From Christiangramia echinicola DSM 19838 (GTDB taxonomy: Bacteria; Bacteroidota; Bacteroidia; Flavobacteriales; Flavobacteriaceae), in contig NZ_AUHG01000011.1 in assembly GCF_000423065.1 (NCBI RefSeq), forward strand, positions 558,001 to 622,000: 64,000 nt of DNA. Direction: 5' to 3'. Positions 17,393 to 27,527 of this stretch are shown one piece after another. The translations under genes and the position numbers were made by a program. Every line of letters begins with the position of its first letter. The stretch's first letter is position 1. The notes under the pieces are model-generated. The model worked only from the letters and a program-made list of their open reading frames with translations, did no database searches and had not been told where the DNA came from.

Positions 17393-19249
17393 TTAGCGTT
17401 TCTGGTTTTTCTGTTGCTCTTGCGCTTGTTCCATCATATCCTGAAACTTTTTAGTAAACTTGTTTTGTTTCTTCGGTTTCTTCTTGTTCTCCTGGATCTT
17501 GGCATGGATCTTATCTTCATCAATAATAGCATACTTGATCACCAACATAATACCAATGGTAATAAGGTTAGAGGTGAAATAGTATAATGATAATCCACTA
17601 GCATAATTGTTGAAGAATACCAACATGATAATTGGAGAAAGATACATTAAGAACTTCATATTCGGCATTCCAGGCTGTTGCTGTGCCTGCATATTCTGTC
17701 CCGTTGTCATCATCATATAGATGAATATGGCGATAGAAGCCAGTATTGGGAATAAACTTACGTGGTCACCATAAAATGGAATTGTGAACGGAAGTTCTGC
17801 GATCGTATCGTAACTGGAAAGGTCATCTGCCCACAGGAAGCTTTTCTGTCTTAATTGAAATGCACTAGGGAAGAACTGGAATAGCGCATAGAATACAGGT
17901 ATCTGCATAAGTGCAGGTAAACATCCACTCATAGGGCTGGCTCCCGCCTTACTATAAAGCTTCATGGTTTCCTGTTGCTTTTTCATTGCATTGTCCTTGT
18001 ACTTCTCATTAAGTTCATTGATCTCTGGTCTTAGGATCTTCATTTTCGCCTGAGATAGATAAGACTTATAAGTTACTGGCGATAATACAATTCTTACTAC
18101 GATCGTCATTGCAATAATCGCAAGACCATAACTTGGAAGTACTCCAGCCAGAAATGCAAAAAACGGAATGAACAGATATTTATTTATCCAACCAAAGATT
18201 CCCCATCCTAGAGGAATAATTTCATCAAGGTTACGATCATAATCATTCAGGATTTTATAATCATTAGGACCATAATACCAGTTCATGTCATAATTAAGTT
18301 CACCTGCCTTTAGATCTAAAGGAATTGTAGATGCAAAAGTTTTAGTAAATACGGTATCTACTTCTTCATCGTCTACCAGGTTCTCTACCTCAAATTTAGA
18401 ACTCTGGAAAGGTGTATCTGTAAGTAGTATAGAAGTAAAGAAATGCTGTCTATAAGCAATATAGCTTATATCTTCATCCTCATCATCTCCACTGGATACA
18501 CTATCATCATCTCCACCGTCATATTCATAGATAAGATCTGTATAACGATTTTCGTAAGAGATACTTTTTGCGTGTCTGTATCCTTTTAGTTTCCAGTCAA
18601 GAACCGGGGTTTCAGCAGTATTCAATACTCCGGTAAGACCTTGTGAACGAACACTGAAATCCAGCATATATTCGCCTGGTCTCATAGCATATCGGTATTC
18701 CAGATATTCATTTTCAGAAACTTTAAGTTTCATGGAAAGTATCTGATTTCCGTTGCTTTCAGTTAACTGTGGTTCAAAATATAGATTTTCAGTATTTAAA
18801 GTTCTACCATCGGTAGTACTGAATTTCATATTTAAAGAAGCATTGCCGTCTTTTATGATATGAACCGGAAGTGAATCGTAGGTCTTGAAATTTTTAAGTC
18901 TTGCCTCTTCAATATACCCACCTTTATTCGAGATCTTAAGTTCTAAGACATCATTAGAAATAGTAGTTGTTCCTCCCTGAGCTGATGCCAGTGTTTCTGA
19001 ATATCCAAATGCTCCCAGCCTGCGTTGCGCATCTGCCAGCGAAGTAGAATCACTTTGAACTGGGCTGGAATTATTTTCGGTATTAGAAATTTGAGATCTT
19101 TGATCTCCTTCTTCTACCTGCTCTGTGGTAGTTGTTGGGTTTACTGATTCAGTCTCTTCAGGAGTATTATTATAAAGCATCCATAACAGGATACCTCCAA
19201 TTAGAATAAATCCAATTATGGATTGAATATCTATTTTCTTTTCTTCCAT
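17393..19249 (-). CDS. yidC: Membrane protein insertase YidC
   Basis: Inserts proteins into the inner membrane, alone or with SecYEG. A first membrane segment (IIGFILIGGILLWMLY, about residues 10-25) is followed by a large periplasmic domain to about 350. The conserved five-helix insertase core follows, with GCLPALMQIPVFYALFQF near residue 440. A very basic, Gln-rich C-terminal tail probably contacts ribosomes. The 618-residue length is typical for Bacteroidetes. It lies 46 bases after pyrG, the usual pairing in this phylum, and is followed by a strong terminator. Confidence 0.96.
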   Translation of the reverse strand: MEEKKIDIQSIIGFILIGGILLWMLYNNTPEETESVNPTTTTEQVEEGDQRSQISNTENNSSPVQSDSTSLADAQRRLGAFGYSETLASAQGGTTTISNDVLELKISNKGGYIEEARLKNFKTYDSLPVHIIKDGNASLNMKFSTTDGRTLNTENLYFEPQLTESNGNQILSMKLKVSENEYLEYRYAMRPGEYMLDFSVRSQGLTGVLNTAETPVLDWKLKGYRHAKSISYENRYTDLIYEYDGGDDDSVSSGDDEDEDISYIAYRQHFFTSILLTDTPFQSSKFEVENLVDDEEVDTVFTKTFASTIPLDLKAGELNYDMNWYYGPNDYKILNDYDRNLDEIIPLGWGIFGWINKYLFIPFFAFLAGVLPSYGLAIIAMTIVVRIVLSPVTYKSYLSQAKMKILRPEINELNEKYKDNAMKKQQETMKLYSKAGASPMSGCLPALMQIPVFYALFQFFPSAFQLRQKSFLWADDLSSYDTIAELPFTIPFYGDHVSLFPILASIAIFIYMMMTTGQNMQAQQQPGMPNMKFLMYLSPIIMLVFFNNYASGLSLYYFTSNLITIGIMLVIKYAIIDEDKIHAKIQENKKKPKKQNKFTKKFQDMMEQAQEQQKNQKR

Positions 19250-19295
19250 TATTTAATTTTGCTTAATCTTCCTAGGTCAAAAAAACGACCAATTA

Positions 19296-20960
<1,665 letters not shown>

Positions 20961-21055
20961 TTATTCAGGGCGCTAAATTACAAAGAAGAATAGAAAAAGC
21001 AGACAATTTGGAAAGCTATTATTAAGAGCTTTTTAACTAAAGTTTGGTGAGGTTT

Positions 21056-21289
21056 TTATGGCCGTGGATACCTCTTTCTTATCTGTCTTAAAAGGCCCTC
21101 AAGGCTATTGATCTTTAACTCGAATACCTGCTGCATCTGGTCCCCAAGTTTTCCTGGAGGAAAACCTTTCTGCCGGAACCATACATAATATGGCTCGGGA
21201 ATATCAGAGAGATAATATCCCTTATATTTTCCAAAATGCATCTTGGCATACGCAAGTTCGAGAATTTTATTAGGATCTGGCTGAAGCAA
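21056..21289 (-). CDS. DUF3820 family protein
   Basis: A 77-residue protein matching the small DUF3820 family: MHFGKYKGYYLSDIPEPYYVWFRQKGFPPGKLG is its hallmark. Related modules are found attached to exonuclease proteins, so a nucleic-acid role is possible, but nothing is shown for this one. It starts 2 bases after the response regulator stop and is the last gene of the AhpD / phosphotransfer / regulator operon. The linkage may be incidental. Confidence 0.75.
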   Translation of the reverse strand: MLQPDPNKILELAYAKMHFGKYKGYYLSDIPEPYYVWFRQKGFPPGKLGDQMQQVFELKINSLEGLLRQIRKRYPRP

Positions 21290-21291
21290 TA

Positions 21292-21660
21292 TTATGAAGC
21301 TTTTAAGTAATCTGAAAGTTCAGACAACTTCTGTTTATTCATTGGTTTTACCATGTATTTTACCACGCACGGATATTGCTGGGCTTTTTCCATATCCACT
21401 TTACTCGTGCTGGATGTAAGAATGATGATCCTGTGAAAAATGTCCTGATCTTTCATGGCATCAAGAAAATCCCAGCCACTCATTACCGGCATATTAAGAT
21501 CAAGAAAGATCAAAGCATCATGGTCTTCTGCCACATCCTGAAAAGCTTCTGCGGGATCTGTAAAATCTTTTACCGGACCATCAAATCCTTCCAGTTCCAG
21601 TAATTTTTTTGTGATAAAATTCGAAATAGGCTGATCGTCTATCAGGTAAACCTTTTTCAT
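21292..21660 (-). CDS. Single-domain response regulator
   Basis: A 122-residue receiver domain without an output domain. The acidic pocket is D9/D10, the phospho-acceptor D54 (IFLDLNMPVMSG), the switch residues T82/S83 and the lysine K105 (VKPMNK). The subtype is the one that commonly partners histidine kinases in Bacteroidetes (LIDDQPISNFI opening). Its ATG overlaps the stop of the upstream GAF/DHp protein by 4 bases (ATGA), so the two are almost certainly partners. As a stand-alone receiver it probably acts by protein contact or phosphorelay. Confidence 0.92.
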   Translation of the reverse strand: MKKVYLIDDQPISNFITKKLLELEGFDGPVKDFTDPAEAFQDVAEDHDALIFLDLNMPVMSGWDFLDAMKDQDIFHRIIILTSSTSKVDMEKAQQYPCVVKYMVKPMNKQKLSELSDYLKAS

Positions 21661-22526
21661 ATTTCTGCAGCCTTTAAATCGGTTAATTCTTTCGATGCCA
21701 TTTCTACAACTTCTTTTAATACTCCATCCATTTCTTCTGAACTGGACTTTAATTTCGGGACCAAATCCTTTCTGCAGGTCTCGTCATCGAGGAAATCGAA
21801 AAGTTCTATAATTCCCAGTATCCTTGAAAGTGGTTCCCTAATGTTGTGGGCATTTAAAGCTGAAATATGAAGCAGTTTTTCATTCTTCTGAACAATTTCA
21901 CTGGTTCTTGCCTTAATTATTTCTTTTTGATTGAAAACAATTCGCTGAATTTCCTCGTTCTTCTCTTTAATAGTATTGTAGGCTTCAGAAAGATTCTCAT
22001 TCTGGATGGCAAGTTGCCTTCTTAAATAGATCTCACTGAATTTTGCCTGAACACAATCTACCATTAACTTTAAAATATCCACATCACCAATAGAGAATGA
22101 TTTCTCGTGATCGGCGAGCAAAGATACCACTACTTTTCTTTCAGATTTATTAAAACACCAACCCCATAACACCGGATCTAATAAATTATTCAGATTCAAT
22201 TTACCTTTTACAAGTTTATCAGGAATTTCATTGGTGATAAGAGGTACTCCATTGGATAAAAGTTGCTTTTCATAAGGGAATATCTCATTCTTACCTTTTA
22301 GATCGAACCAGATATTATTCCCAGCTAATTCAAAAGTGAACAGCTTATCACCCTGGAATATGGTCATCCTGATAATGTGGAAATTGATAAGGTATTTTAA
22401 ATGGGTTTTACATACTTCAGAGACTTCATCAAGATTTATGCAACGATTTATTTCATTGGCAAATTTTGAATAAGCCTCATAAGTTATCCTGTAAAGTTGG
22501 GGAGTATTCTGTGCTAAATTATGCAT
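21657..22526 (-). CDS. GAF-type sensor with histidine phosphotransfer (DHp) domain but no ATPase domain
   Basis: A 289-residue cytoplasmic protein. Residues about 15-165 look like a GAF sensor domain and 165-215 form a coiled coil (YLRRQLAIQNENLSEAYNTI). Residues 216-275 are a histidine-kinase dimerisation domain, with H227 in LNAHNIREPLSRILG. The frame ends soon after, with no N, G1, F or G2 boxes of a HATPase domain, and the following DNA is the response regulator. It therefore cannot autophosphorylate alone; it may serve as a phosphotransfer or phosphatase module, or as a partner of a complete kinase. It is translationally coupled to the regulator. Confidence 0.8.
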   Translation of the reverse strand: MHNLAQNTPQLYRITYEAYSKFANEINRCINLDEVSEVCKTHLKYLINFHIIRMTIFQGDKLFTFELAGNNIWFDLKGKNEIFPYEKQLLSNGVPLITNEIPDKLVKGKLNLNNLLDPVLWGWCFNKSERKVVVSLLADHEKSFSIGDVDILKLMVDCVQAKFSEIYLRRQLAIQNENLSEAYNTIKEKNEEIQRIVFNQKEIIKARTSEIVQKNEKLLHISALNAHNIREPLSRILGIIELFDFLDDETCRKDLVPKLKSSSEEMDGVLKEVVEMASKELTDLKAAEI

Positions 22527-22544
22527 TTAAAAATGTGATCTTAC

Positions 22545-23132
22545 CTATTCCGGGGTTTCTAGCAATTCGTTATCGATCTTTATACCAGAAACATCAGCAA
22601 TAGTATTAAGCATATTTACCAGATCTGCCTGTGCCATTAATTCCTGTATTTCTTTTAAAGTAAAACCTGCTTTCTCTAATTCATTAAAATCTTCGTCAGA
22701 AATTTGAGAGTGATTTAAAGCTGCTTTGGTTACAATTTGTACCGCAATCTTATAACTAACAGGCATTGAAGGAGAGTTTAAACTTTGAGTAGCTCGAAAT
22801 CCTTTTTCTTCAGAGATCATAGAACTCATGCTGTCTGCAAAAATACCATGCGCATGAGAACAATAATTACAGCCTCTTTCTTTAGAAACGTTATAGATGA
22901 TCAATTGCTTGAGTACGTTGGGAACCTGACCTTCCATTAAGGTATTCTTCAATTTACTCCAGTTTCCTTTTAAAAGTAATGCATTGTCACCCTGACATTT
23001 AAACCAGTTTAGAACAAAGGGTAATTGAAGTGTTTTTTTTGTGTCGTCATAAATTTCCTTTACTTCATCTGAAGCCATATCATAGGAAATCATGTTATAA
23101 CGAGATTGTGTCTGAGTTAGAGAGTTATCCAT
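22545..23132 (-). CDS. AhpD-like / carboxymuconolactone decarboxylase family protein
   Basis: A 195-residue all-helical protein of the alkylhydroperoxidase D superfamily. The active-site pattern is E85 then C88-N-Y-C91 and H95 (GCNYCSHAHG), matching the Glu / Cys-x-x-Cys / His relay of AhpD. This predicts a thiol-based peroxidase or disulfide reductase acting in the cytoplasm. It is the first gene of an operon with the GAF/DHp protein (18-base gap) and response regulator, which could mean that the signalling pair senses oxidative conditions. That link is inference. Confidence 0.85.
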   Translation of the reverse strand: MDNSLTQTQSRYNMISYDMASDEVKEIYDDTKKTLQLPFVLNWFKCQGDNALLLKGNWSKLKNTLMEGQVPNVLKQLIIYNVSKERGCNYCSHAHGIFADSMSSMISEEKGFRATQSLNSPSMPVSYKIAVQIVTKAALNHSQISDEDFNELEKAGFTLKEIQELMAQADLVNMLNTIADVSGIKIDNELLETPE

Positions 23133-23198
23133 AAAGATTTTTGTAGGGTAAAGTTGTAATTTAGATTTTTGAGGTGGTAAATATCACCGTTTTTATTG

Positions 23199-23215
23199 AG
23201 TATTATAGTAATACT
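23199..23215. promoter_or_regulatory. Perfect palindrome in the AhpD-GH3 intergenic region
   Basis: AGTATTA-TAG-TAATACT is a perfect 7-bp inverted repeat. It lies in the 236-base divergent gap, 67 bases before the AhpD start. A weaker hairpin (GGTGGTA/TATCACC then GTTTTTATT) lies just before it at 23173-23196. Three copies of CTTACT follow between 23240 and 23330. An operator is plausible but unproven. Confidence 0.3.
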
Positions 23216-23368
23216 ACGGGAATTAACGAATAATAAGTAAATTCTTACTTTCTTAAGATCTTATGTAGGTGTTTTATTACATTTAATCGAAGTTAAACTT
23301 TTAATAATCCTTACTGAATCTTACTGAGGTATTTTTAGATTTAGCCTTTTCAAATTTATCTACATAAA

Positions 23369-24907
23369 ATGGCAATATTCGGATCTATTATCAAAAGTAT
23401 TATTGATCTTAAAGAGACACTTACCCCAGAAGGAGAAGCAGTAAAAGATCAGGAAGAGGTACTTGTTGGTCTGCTTAAAAAGGCTAAAGACACCGCATTC
23501 GGTAAGAAATATAACTTTCAGAAAATTTTAGATTCAGAGAATGTTAGAAAAACCTTTTCTGATAATGTTCCATATTTCGACTATAATAAATTAGATAAAG
23601 AATGGTGGCATAAGTATCATGATGGCGAAGAAAATGTAACCTGGCCGGGTAAACCTCCTTATTTTGCGTTAAGTTCAGGAACAACTGGGAAATCAAGTAA
23701 AAGGATCCCGGTGACTGAAGAGATGGTGGAAGCTATACGTAAAGCAGGAATCAAGCAGGTAAGTGCCCTTAGTAATTTTGATCTTCCGCCAGACTTTTTT
23801 GAAAAGGAGATCATGATGCTGGGAAGTTCTACAGATCTGCAAAAGGCTGGAGACCATGAAGAGGGAGAAATTAGCGGTATTAGCGCCAGTAATATTCCAT
23901 TCTGGTTTCGTGGTTATTATAAACCCGGAGAAGAAATCGCCAAGATAGATGAGTGGGATGACAGAGTGCAGAAAATAGCCGAAAATGCCGAGCAATGGGA
24001 TATTGGTGCATTAAGCGGAATTCCGTCATGGATGGAGCTAATGCTTAAAAAGGTTATTGAACACCATAACCTGAAAAATATTCATGAAATATGGCCAAAC
24101 CTTCAGGTATACGCATCTGGAGGGGTAGCATTTGAGCCTTATGAGAAAAGTTTTAATGCCTTACTGGGGAAACCTATACAGGTAATAGACACCTATCTCG
24201 CTTCTGAAGGATTTCTGGCAGTGCAGGAAAGACCAGATACCAATGCCATGCGCTTAATAACAGATAATGGTATTTATTTCGAATTTGTTCCTTTTAAACC
24301 AGATTATATTAATCAGGATGGTTCTTTAACCGAAGATGCACCTGTAGTTGCCCTGGAGGAAGTAAAGGAGGAAACAGATTATGTATTGTTAATCTCTACG
24401 GTTAGCGGGGCATGGAGATATTTAATTGGGGATACCATCAAGTTTACAGATGTTGCTAAAAAGGAGATCAGGATCACCGGAAGAACCAAATTCTTCCTTA
24501 ATGTTGTTGGTTCTCAGCTTTCAGTGAATAAAATGAACGATGCAGTACAGGAACTGGAAAATGAATTTGATATTAGAATTCCGGAATTTGTGGTTGCAGC
24601 TAAGAGAGGCGAAGATGGAGAATATTATCACAACTGGTATTTAGGTTGTGAGGATAAAGTGGAAGACGATGCTAAACTGGCAGAAGCCCTTGATAATGCA
24701 CTGAAGAATGCCAATAAAAATTATAAGGTGGCTAGAGGAAAGGCTCTTAAAGGTGTTAAGGTAACTACTATAGATCCTAATATGTTCCACGAGTGGAATG
24801 CTTTCAACAAAAAGAAAGGCGGACAGGTTAAAATGGAAAAAGTCATGAACGAAGAAAAGTTCACTAAATGGGAAAAGTTTCTTAATGACCAGAATACCAA
24901 CAGTTAA
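23369..24907 (+). CDS. GH3 family acyl-adenylate/amido synthetase
   Basis: A 512-residue protein of the GH3 superfamily, ATP-dependent enzymes that adenylate a carboxylic acid and join it to an amino acid (known best from plant auxin and jasmonate conjugation). Landmarks are the phosphate-binding LSSGTTGKSSKRIPVT near residue 103, YASGGVAFEPYE near 247, WRYLIGDTIKFTD near 350, and the C-terminal KKKGGQVKMEKVM near 487. Bacterial members are common in Bacteroidetes, but substrates are unknown. It ends by sharing a TTAA with the stop of the convergent zincin gene. Confidence 0.88.
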   Translation: MAIFGSIIKSIIDLKETLTPEGEAVKDQEEVLVGLLKKAKDTAFGKKYNFQKILDSENVRKTFSDNVPYFDYNKLDKEWWHKYHDGEENVTWPGKPPYFALSSGTTGKSSKRIPVTEEMVEAIRKAGIKQVSALSNFDLPPDFFEKEIMMLGSSTDLQKAGDHEEGEISGISASNIPFWFRGYYKPGEEIAKIDEWDDRVQKIAENAEQWDIGALSGIPSWMELMLKKVIEHHNLKNIHEIWPNLQVYASGGVAFEPYEKSFNALLGKPIQVIDTYLASEGFLAVQERPDTNAMRLITDNGIYFEFVPFKPDYINQDGSLTEDAPVVALEEVKEETDYVLLISTVSGAWRYLIGDTIKFTDVAKKEIRITGRTKFFLNVVGSQLSVNKMNDAVQELENEFDIRIPEFVVAAKRGEDGEYYHNWYLGCEDKVEDDAKLAEALDNALKNANKNYKVARGKALKGVKVTTIDPNMFHEWNAFNKKKGGQVKMEKVMNEEKFTKWEKFLNDQNTNS

Positions 24908-25566
24908 TCATCAAATGTCTCCTCAAAAGATTCGTTGATCAAGACCATGATCTCTTCGGGTGATAAATATAGATCCTCAATTCTGCTTTTATAACTGTCA
25001 GATAATTTTGAGTGATTTATAATGAAGTTTTTGGTGGCAATGATATTCTCACCTAACCCATGATTAACGGCATATGTATCTGCGGCTCTTTCGGCTTCCC
25101 TGATGTAGTTTTTTGAAGTAACGTATTTAACTCCAAACCAAATTAGGTTAACAGCACTTCTATCTCTATAGTCCATGATATGTCCTAATTCGTGTCCTAT
25201 CCAACCTATAAGAACTTCAGATGGGACAGAAGTAATATCAAAAACTTCATCTTCAATCGTGAATTTCTCATTTATGAAGATGAGATAGCTTCGATTCTTC
25301 CGATTTTTAAACAGACCACCAACTTTTGGCTGGGCTTGCATAAAAGATTTTTTAATGTTTTTCTTGAATCTAAATTCAATTGGAGTATCCTTTAATTCAG
25401 GATAATGGGACAAAGCCACATAAGCTTCTCTCCAGATTGTATCTGGTACTATCTTATTGCTAAACTTTAAACTGTCTTTTTGCTGCATGGTTGATTGCTG
25501 GGCATAACAAGCGGGTAAGAGTAATAGAAATAATAAATAAGTGTACTTTTTCAATATGCTTGTCAT
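24904..25566 (-). CDS. Secreted or lipoprotein zinc metalloprotease-like protein
   Basis: A 220-residue exported protein. The N-terminus KYTYLLFLLLLPACYAQQ could be a lipobox (Cys20) or a plain signal peptide. The core IGWIGHELGHIMDYRDR has HExxH and is followed by REAERAADTYAVNHG, the third-ligand pattern of M48-like zincins. No transmembrane helices follow, so this would be a soluble periplasmic or membrane-anchored peptidase. Substrate unknown. It is transcribed towards GH3, with a 4-bp stop overlap, and stands alone. Confidence 0.7.
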   Translation of the reverse strand: MTSILKKYTYLLFLLLLPACYAQQSTMQQKDSLKFSNKIVPDTIWREAYVALSHYPELKDTPIEFRFKKNIKKSFMQAQPKVGGLFKNRKNRSYLIFINEKFTIEDEVFDITSVPSEVLIGWIGHELGHIMDYRDRSAVNLIWFGVKYVTSKNYIREAERAADTYAVNHGLGENIIATKNFIINHSKLSDSYKSRIEDLYLSPEEIMVLINESFEETFDD

Positions 25567-25667
25567 ATAATTTTATTGTTTCTCAAATTACAACAAAATT
25601 GATGCCTACGGGATTTTCATGTTTTAAAATAGACTTAAAATATGCTGGAATTCTATTAAGATTAAAA

Positions 25668-25696
25668 CAAAAAAAAGCAGGCGAGTAGCCTGCTTT
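25668..25696 (-). terminator. Intrinsic terminator after the DUF4168 gene
   Basis: On the minus strand the 9-bp perfect stem AAAGCAGGC / GCCTGCTTT has a 5-base loop and continues into a T run. It lies 23 bases after the stop of the DUF4168 gene. Confidence 0.9.
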
Positions 25697-25718
25697 AATT
25701 TTTGATCTTTGTTTAGAT

Positions 25719-26189
25719 CTAGCTCTTCATGATCGCCTGTAGCCTTTGTTGAAGCTCAGCATCTGTTCTTAGAGCCGAAGCTAATTGTTGGTATCTCTCC
25801 ATACTAAGATCGCTTTCAGAAATTACATTCTGCATCTTTTTCTGGTATTTTGGCTGAATTTCTTCAATTTCAGCAACCACTGCTTCATATTTCTTATCTT
25901 CCTCTTTGGTAGTTTCTACCTCTTTTTTAGGATTCAAATTTGCCTGATGAATTTCATTGAATCTCTGTAGTTCAAAATCACCTTCTTCAACTACAGTCAT
26001 CATTTCTTTTTGAACTTCCTGGTTCATAACTCTCATTTTCTGAAAAACTTCAGCAAATTGAGTTAGTTCAGCATCGCTAACCTCTATTTTTTCCTGTTGT
26101 TGAGGCATTGTAGTAGATTGTGCCGTTACTGAGGCGGTTCCTACTGCGAATACAAATAACAGACTACTAAAAAACTTCTTCATTTTCAT
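25719..26189 (-). CDS. DUF4168-type exported protein
   Basis: A 156-residue protein with a signal peptide (MKMKKFFSSLLFVFAVGTASVTAQ). A helical, charged mature part follows with two related segments (MTVVEEGDFELQRFNEIHQA and NVISESDLSMERYQQLASAL), as in DUF4168, a family of small secreted helical proteins of unknown function. A second ATG two codons in is an equal candidate start. It is a single-gene transcript with a strong terminator. The 136-base gap upstream holds nothing recognisable. Confidence 0.75.
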   Translation of the reverse strand: MKMKKFFSSLLFVFAVGTASVTAQSTTMPQQQEKIEVSDAELTQFAEVFQKMRVMNQEVQKEMMTVVEEGDFELQRFNEIHQANLNPKKEVETTKEEDKKYEAVVAEIEEIQPKYQKKMQNVISESDLSMERYQQLASALRTDAELQQRLQAIMKS

Positions 26190-26325
26190 TATTTTATGAT
26201 TTCACTATAATGGGGCGAAAACTATGCCTATAACTGGCAAATTCCAAAGCTTTAAGAAAATGTGGTCCAATCTTAAGGAAGCTTTAACAGCTGAAGCATA
26301 ACTGTGTTAATGTCGAAGGAAAAAA

Positions 26326-26928
26326 TCAGGCAAGAATTCTAATAATTTCACCATTCAATTTCCCAAGGATAGATTTTTTATATCCGTATGCCACCTTGGC
26401 CATAGGAACTGGAGTGTGGCCGGGGAAATAATCTTCATACTTATCTTTAGCGTCTTCCACAAGATCTGCGGAAACTGCGTTTATCCTCAATCCATTCTCA
26501 AGTTCTAGAGCTGCGGCCTTCACAAAACTGTGGATTCCACCATTTACCATGGCCGCGCTGGTAGTTTTGTCTACAGGATGATCTGCAAGGATTCCAGTAG
26601 TAAGGGTAAATGAACCATTTGGATTAAGATATTTTCTACCGATCCTCACCAGGTTTACCTGCCCCATTAGCTTACTCTTTATACCTACATAAAAGTCCTC
26701 TTCAGAAAGGTTATCAAATTTATCCCATTTCGCATCTCCGGCAATACACACTATAGCATCTACTTTTCCTGAATTTTCAAACATTTTTTCTATAGAGGTT
26801 GGATCTGAAATATCGACCTGTAGATCTCCTGAAGTTTTTCCAACTTTGATGATCTCATGCTTTGCCTCTAAAGATCTTGTTACTGCCTTTCCAATGGTGC
26901 CATTTGCACCAATAATCAATATCTTCAT
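26326..26928 (-). CDS. Short-chain dehydrogenase/reductase
   Basis: A 200-residue, rather short SDR. The Rossmann motif is IGANGTIGKAVTRSL at residues 6-20. The expected catalytic pair is weak: TTGILAD occupies the Ser region and no Tyr-x-x-x-Lys is visible, MVNGGIHSFVKAA being the corresponding helix. A missing Tyr suggests an atypical member or a loss of classical activity. It starts 1 base after the stop of the DUF1801 gene, so they form a two-gene transcript. Confidence 0.78.
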   Translation of the reverse strand: MKILIIGANGTIGKAVTRSLEAKHEIIKVGKTSGDLQVDISDPTSIEKMFENSGKVDAIVCIAGDAKWDKFDNLSEEDFYVGIKSKLMGQVNLVRIGRKYLNPNGSFTLTTGILADHPVDKTTSAAMVNGGIHSFVKAAALELENGLRINAVSADLVEDAKDKYEDYFPGHTPVPMAKVAYGYKKSILGKLNGEIIRILA

Positions 26929-26929
26929 T

Positions 26930-27388
26930 TTATCTATTTTTTACATTATTCTCATAGGTGGCGATCCATTCATCTGGAGTTATTTTAGATGAAAGTTCAC
27001 CGATCAATTCATACGGGATCTTATCAAGATTTTTGAGTCTAATACAACTCTTTCCCATATCAGGTTTCTTGCCAACCTGGTTCTTATATTCATCCATAAA
27101 CCATTCATGCATTTTTTTATTGGTATAAACACCAGAATGATAAACCGCAATATAATTCTTCTGGGAAGCCAGATTCATAAATGGCAGGGGGAGTGAAGGG
27201 TCGCAGTGATATCCATCTGGATATTTAGAATGTGGAACCACGTAACCTATTATTCCGTAGCTCATGGTTTCTTCAAAACCTGCAGGTATATTTTGAAGTA
27301 TAACCGAACGGAGCTTTTGCATCGCCTCTTTTCTTTCCTGCGGAACTTTTTCTATATATTCTTCTGGTGAATTGGCTTCTATCTTCAT
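26930..27388 (-). CDS. DUF1801 family protein
   Basis: A 152-residue cytoplasmic protein of the DUF1801 (YdhG-like) family. It is recognisable by SPEEYIEKVPQERKEAMQKLRSVI at the N-terminus, the EETMSYGIIGYVVP segment, and the C-terminal MGKSCIRLKNLDKIPYELI. Function is unknown; the fold resembles small ligand- or frataxin-like domains. An exact -7 box lies 26 bases upstream. It is cotranscribed with the short-chain dehydrogenase gene. Confidence 0.85.
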   Translation of the reverse strand: MKIEANSPEEYIEKVPQERKEAMQKLRSVILQNIPAGFEETMSYGIIGYVVPHSKYPDGYHCDPSLPLPFMNLASQKNYIAVYHSGVYTNKKMHEWFMDEYKNQVGKKPDMGKSCIRLKNLDKIPYELIGELSSKITPDEWIATYENNVKNR

Positions 27389-27413
27389 ACTGACAAATTT
27401 TTACGGTTCCACT

Positions 27414-27421
27414 CAAAATTA
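27414..27421 (-). promoter_or_regulatory. -7 box for the DUF1801-SDR pair
   Basis: On the minus strand TAATTTTG is an exact TAnnTTTG, giving a predicted leader of about 19 bases. Confidence 0.5.
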
Positions 27422-27527
27422 ACAATTATTCTATTCAATAATTTCAAATTCTGAAAGAGATCTGGAACCAAATTTTCATTCCAATGATAAAAAACCTTAG
27501 TTTCTTATCTTTAGAAAAAAGATCAAA

